Assembly (NCBI GenBank): GCA_037447605.1
Contig: CM074807.1
Coordinates: 810,164-874,163, forward strand
From: Zygnema circumcarinatum
Taxonomy: Eukaryota; Streptophyta; Zygnematophyceae; Zygnematales; Zygnemataceae
DNA: 64,000 bases
Reading direction: 5' to 3'
Below are positions 59,105-64,000 of this stretch, piece after piece. The notes beneath the pieces were generated by a model. It did not search any database and had not been told where the DNA came from. It saw nothing but the letters and a program-made list of their open reading frames with translations. Every line of letters starts with the position of its first letter. Position 1 is the first letter of the stretch. The translations under genes and the position numbers were made by a program.

Positions 59105-60450
59105 GATGATGCGTATAAGATTTCTCTGAAGAAATCACTTCGTCAATCAATAGGTGTTGCAGATTTTCTTTAAGAGATCCAAGAAGCAAGGCGTGAAAAT
59201 CAGTCGCCTGCTCCTCCAACACTGAAACTACAAACAAGCCGTCCCATGCGCCAGCGAAAAAGCGTGTTCACCCCCTTCCTCCCTATGTCTACTTAGATAT
59301 CTCCCCCTCCCGCCCTCTCTCCCAGTCAGGGCTCCCCTTGTCAACCCTAACTCCCCCTCCCTTCCCTTCCCAGCCAGGCCCCCCCCCGCCCCGAAACGGC
59401 TCTCTTTTTATACTAGGGCTTGCCGCCCACTGGCGGCGCCGCACTCCGTACACATTTCGTACGACAAACTGTACGAATCGTACAGCTCTTCAACCGCTTG
59501 TGGATGTACGGACAAAAAGCTGTACGGATTCCCGAGGATTGCTCGGCCGGAACTGGCTGAGTCAAACGTGGACTGTCTGAGACAACTTTAAATGGGGTAG
59601 AACGCTCTGAATTCGAACACGAAAAATGTGACCCAAAAACAAATATCCCAAACTTGAACCTTGGTTCAGCCTCCCAGTAAAAATATCATGTACGGATAAT
59701 TGCACTTTTGTACGGCCCGACGCTGGTAAACTGGTACTGTACTGTACGGGATTTTTTTCCGTATGAAATTTTCGTACATAAAATCCGTACACATCATCGG
59801 CCCTGAACCCTACCAGCAGGTACCTTTTACCCGGCTCTGTTTACGGAAACATTCATCATATTAAGAATCCATATCTCGCCCTGATTCATAACTAGGAAAA
59901 GATGCTTTTGCGATTTACCGAATCTTACTCGCTCCCCTGCCACCCCCTTCCCCCAATCCCGGGAGAGGGCGGGCGCCCTCCCTCCCTCGGAAGGCGTCCG
60001 CGCGGTCGCTTTTGGCCGGGAGAACCTTCGGGAGGGCGCCACGTGTCGCACGGACAGACTGAACTCAGGTCTCGGTGTGGGGTCTTCGTCTGAAGGGCAA
60101 GGGGAGGGAAAGGGAGGGAGAGGGAGAGGGAGAGGGAGAGGGAGAGGGAGAGGGAGAGGGAGGGAGAGAGGGAGAGAGGGAGAGGGAGAGGGAGAGGGAG
60201 AGGGAGAGGGAGAGTGGGAAAGAGGGATAGAGAGAAACTGGGAGAGGGAGAGAGTGGAGAGTGTACAGGAAATTGGCAGAGTCGCCGAGAGAGCACGGAA
60301 GTAACGAAGCAAACGAGAGCACAAGAGGGGAGAGAGAGGAGAGAGAGAGAGAGGGGGGGGGAGAGAGAGAGATCGAGAGAGGGGAGAGTTTTCCAAGGGG
60401 GAAAAGCAGAGGAGAGAGAGAGAGAGCAGGAGAGAGGAGGAGAGAAGACC
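59105..60450. other. Head-to-head intergenic region of PPK1 and the rhomboid-like gene
   Basis: Holds a stretch rich in TGTACG/CGTACA motifs (59445-59790) and GGGAGA purine repeats (60090-60445) that end just before the rhomboid start codon and are probably its 5' leader. No separate gene seen. Confidence 0.5.
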
Positions 60451-63400
60451 ATGGCCGCCCATAGCCTCTATTTCACTTGTCTCTGTCGTGCAAACCCTAA
60501 TGTGCTTCGCAGTCATAGTGAAGGCCGCTCACCCTCTCCTCTCCCTTCCTCCTTTTTGGGCCCTTCTCTCGCCCTCTCTCCTCTCTCCCTCTCCTCCTCC
60601 GACGACTGTGAAGCTCTGCAGCCCCCCCCTCTTCCTTCTCGAAGGCCTCTCCTTCACTCCCCCCCTCTCCATGCCTCTCTTCCGTCCAACGCACCGCAGA
60701 ACTATGTCGCACGGAGACGCCGCCTGCGGAGGAGCCCTCTTGAAACTTCACCGAAAACTGGGTCAAGTTCGACTTCTGACTCGAGTCAATTTCGGTCGCG
60801 CACTGCCCCTCCGAGCTGCTCAGAGCACTCGGATGTGAGGACGGAAGTGAAGGGTTCTGAATCCATGGAACCCCATCTCAGTTCTGTGGAACAGACAGAG
60901 AAAAGTAACGGATCTGCAGGCGACGGTTCTATGCAGAGCGGTTCCCCAGGAAAGGAGGGCACTGCGTGGGACCCATTGGGAGTGGAGCCCGTAATGATCT
61001 CCTCGGTGAAAAAACAGAAGAAGAATGCTCTTAGTTCCTTAGACGCGTATTTCGATAAATTGAACGCATCCAAAGGGGTGCAAGTGCCGGTCGATTCGAG
61101 CGCTACTCGGCCAAGTTCCTCATCCGAAAGTGCTTTGTCAAGCTCGGATTCTTTGAAAGAAGGTGCTTCAAGTAGCGGAAATTCTAGTTCTGAGGTGAGT
61201 TCTGAGGCAGAAGGCGCAGTGCCTCTTCCGAAGGCTGTGAAGGCGCTGAAGTCGCTCGACGCTTACTTCGACAAGTTGCATCCGCCTGCTCCTGCTGCAG
61301 GTGGGTGGGCATTGCGTGAGACACTTATAACAGCGTATATGCATAGGGCATAGGCTCCCATTTTTGCATCCAAGCATCACTGGAGTTAACGCTTCGCAAA
61401 CTGTCTTTAGGAAGAACCGGAGGTCTTAAAAAGTCTTAGTCGAGTTTTCCCCCAATGTAGTGCAGACCTGCCTTCAAAAAACAAAATTAAGTAAAAAGAA
61501 GAAAGGGAGCGCCCCAAGTGTTCATGCCTCGATTCTATTGATTCATTTTTTTTTTAGCTATTTTATTACTTTCAGAGAAGGAAGAGCAGCCTCCTCCAGT
61601 GGAGCCTCCTGTGGTTCTCCTTCCGGACCCTCAGGGCGAGTGGCAGCGCACTCTTCAGGACATAAAAAAGAGAAACGAGGAGGAATATAATAAGCTCCCC
61701 CCCGAGCTGAAGACGCCGGAAATGAGGAAGATGTGGGACAAGATTGGGAGCTGGGTAGAGGAGGCGGAGAAGGGCGGTGCTAATGCAAAAGACGGGTCAG
61801 GTATGCTATGGATTCTCATAATACCTGTCGGTAAAAGAAAATTGTATGCTCCAGGTGAAGCATCTGTCGTATGTATGTGAAGATGAATGGGAGGGGAAGA
61901 CAGAAAGTGGGGGAGAGAGAAATAGAGAGAGAGAGAGGGAGAGAATGAAAGAAAGGGCTGAGCAGTGTTTTTTGAGAGTGAGGCACGGAGCGAAAGCGCA
62001 CAGCATGAAAAGGTGATGCAAAAGCCGGAATTGAGAAAGGGGGTTAGAGGGAGAGAGAGGGAGAGAGAGAGAGAAGGGGTGGAGAAATGAGCAGTGTATT
62101 TGGAAGCGGGTCACACTATCAAGGATGAAGCTAAAGCAGCAATTGGTTGAAAATTGATTAAATGTCGAAGTTAGTCATTCGATTGTTTTTCTGGGGATGA
62201 AATGAACTCCCCTGTGACCTGCTCTTGGTCGCGTGCAGGGCCGCCGAGGCCAAAACCGACATATGAGTTTGAGTTCATAGCGGAGGGGCAGAGCCTCTTC
62301 GAGAGATGGGAGGAGCAGCAGAAGATTATCTCCGCGCCCTGGGTCATGTAAGATTGCAAGCCCCTTTTATTTCACCTTTTCCCTTAATGAACTCTGTGTT
62401 TAGGAAGGAATCATTGTCGACTTTCGATTTCATAACACCTCTCTCTCTCTCTCTCTCTCTCTCTCGCTCTCTCTCTCGCTCTCTCTCTCTTTCTCTCTCT
62501 CTCTCCCCCTTTCTCTCCCCTTTCTCCCCCCCCCACACTCCTCTCCTTCCCATTTCTGCAATTGAACTGAAGAGCTGTCTGCCGCACTTGAGGTCGAGCA
62601 GGATGAACTGTGTGAGTTATATTTCATTTACCCCCCCCTTTTTTGGGACATTTATGAGTGTAACGTGAGGCGTGTGTGTGAATGCAGAAACTTAATGTTG
62701 GCTCTAAATGTGGCGGTGTATATTTTGGAACTGGGAAGTCCGGAGTTGGTGCCGGACAATATTATGACATCGCTGCCGTCTCTGTACATGGCAAAAGTTA
62801 ATTCTCTCATTGCAGAGGGGGAGTGGTGGAGGCTCATCACCCCCACGTTTCTGGTGAGAGTGAATCTGCTTTGCCCATCTGTTTAGGGTTTCGGTAGCAG
62901 CGCTTGAAAATGGATATACTTTAGGACCCACTGGAAATCTTCCTGAACCAAGCAATGGTTTACATTTCTATGTGTTTCCTTGGCTAAGTACAAAGACGAT
63001 GGAAGTGGAGTTTTCGTTTCGATAGACACTTCTATCATTGAGGGCCCCTCTAAGATGAGAACTAAGAGGCTTTTAAATCCTGGTAATTGGTACAGGCTAC
63101 TGGTAGCTTAGTATTTAGTAACGTTGTGGTGGGTTAGCCTTCAAGCAATACTTGTGCATTTGTAAGTCTGAGAACTTGCATATAGACCATAATGCAAACT
63201 GGCAAACACCTACAGTGAAACATCGAAGGGAGAGCAGAGAATCTAGGATTTTCTTTCACAAAAGCAGCTTTAGATTCGTATTATTCGTGCCATATTCGGA
63301 TTGTTTGCCCTTGAAGTTTTTCCCACACATGTCCCCTTCTCGTCAACTCTCCTGCACAAAAGCCTCTCGCATGTGTGCGTTATGTGAAGTCACCTCTCGC

Positions 63401-63652
63401 AACAGCCAAACCCTAAACCCATTTCTGACGAAAGTTGATGACAATGGCAGCATTCCGGCTTCCTCCACCTCCTCATCAGCTGCTTCACTCTCGCCCAATT
63501 AGGGCCCCGAGTAGAAATTGCTTTTGGGCCTTTGGGCTTCCTCGGAGCCTTCTTAGTCGGCGGCGCTTTTGGAAATCTGCTCAGCTTTGAGGCCACGGAG
63601 GGCATCACTGTGGGGGGAACGGTGAGCCCTTTAAACCCCATCTCTTGTCCAC

Positions 63653-63692
<40 letters not shown>

Positions 63693-64000
63693 ATTGGTAA
63701 GAGAGCTCGCAATGCAAGCGAGGTGAACCAGCCGAGTCTGCATAGTTTTATATATTTTCGACTACAGTAGTATTAAGCTGTGAGGTCGGCTCGTAACAAG
63801 TCCCGAGGTTATCTTTCCCTGTACTTCTGCGAAATGGGTTTTTTTTTTTTTTTTTTTTTTGTGTGTTAAGTATCTTAGTAGTGAGTCGCAGTAGTGTAGT
63901 GACGTGGAGGCGGAGAGGGGGGGGTGGCAGGGCCCCATCTACGCGTTGGCGGGCGCGTGGATTGTGTACCTTTTGAAGAACAGGGAGGCCCTCGGGAAGG
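60451..64000 (+). CDS. Plastid rhomboid-like membrane protein (5' part; runs off the window)
   Basis: Exons 60451-61300, 61576-61800, 62239-62347, 62688-62853, 63451-63621 and 63931-64000 (cut) join in phase. The first ~280 residues are Ser/Pro-rich with a transit-peptide-like start and two copies of a short motif, LSSLDAYFDKL and LKSLDAYFDKL. A charged region (LKTPEMRKMWDKIGSWVEEA) precedes the rhomboid domain: LMLALNVAVYILELG (TM1), EGEWWRLITPTFL, HSGFLHLLISCFTLAQLGP, then FGPLGFLGAFLVGGAFGNLL and the loop GITVGGT|GPIYALAGAWIVY. The HSGxLHL and GNLLS blocks are rhomboid signatures. Active rhomboids have GxSG in this loop; here I read GGTGP with no Ser, so this copy may be proteolytically inactive. 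Later membrane segments lie outside the window. The ATG context ACCATGGCC is strong. Confidence 0.85.
62440..62515. repeat. (CT)n microsatellite in rhomboid intron
   Basis: CTCTCT tract with CGCT interruptions and a C-rich end, in intron 3. Confidence 0.9.

Overview
This is a nuclear genomic window from a photosynthetic eukaryote, most likely a streptophyte (green-plant lineage) alga or early land plant. Most recognisable genes are split by many short GT-AG introns. They include a plant-type CDH1/FZR (CCS52A-like) APC/C activator, plastidic-type glucose-6-phosphate dehydrogenase, a homologue of the Arabidopsis chloroplast protein At5g03900, a plastid-type rhomboid and a polyphosphate kinase with a transit-peptide-like leader. 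A desmid/zygnematophyte is my best guess, but that is inference only. GA/CT microsatellites are abundant in introns and spacers, and there are two 10-N assembly gaps.

Layout. 1-12.8 kb: two copies of a 1.1-kb direct repeat bracket a 10.6-kb block. The block holds the 3' exons of a bacterial-type MltB lytic transglycosylase (+), a complete three-exon F-box gene (+) and the 3' four exons of G6PDH (-); both enzymes lack their 5' exons here. 12.9-16.2 kb: a complete ataxin-3-like deubiquitinase (Josephin, two UIMs, UBX-like end). 18 kb: a frameshifted DnaJ/thioredoxin-like 3' exon. 19.4-20.7 kb: an intronless F-box/LRR-like gene (-). 22.1-27.4 kb: the 13-exon At5g03900 homologue (-). 29.5-31.5 kb: a disordered acidic protein (-). 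31.5-37.6 kb: gene-poor DNA with a TA-flanked MITE, a near-perfect foldback element and ACGT-box clusters. 37.6-39.5 kb: an intronless methyltransferase-like gene (+). 41.2-41.7 kb: a small two-exon gene (-). 42.7-45.5 kb: FZR/CDH1 (-). 48.1-48.9 kb: NC2-beta/DR1 (-). 49.8-50.4 kb: ANKRD39-like ankyrin gene (+). 51.1-59.1 kb: 20-exon PPK1 (-). 60.5-64 kb: plastid rhomboid-like gene (+), running off the right edge.

Themes. Several products are probably plastid proteins with bacterial ancestry: MltB (peptidoglycan turnover), PPK1 (polyphosphate), G6PDH, the At5g03900 homologue and the rhomboid. Several others act in ubiquitin control: two F-box proteins, the ataxin-3-like DUB and FZR. Exon coordinates were derived by hand from splice signals, reading phase and family conservation. 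Phase closes exactly for PPK1, FZR, the At5g03900 homologue, the Josephin gene and the three-exon F-box gene. No tRNA, rRNA or CRISPR array was recognised.
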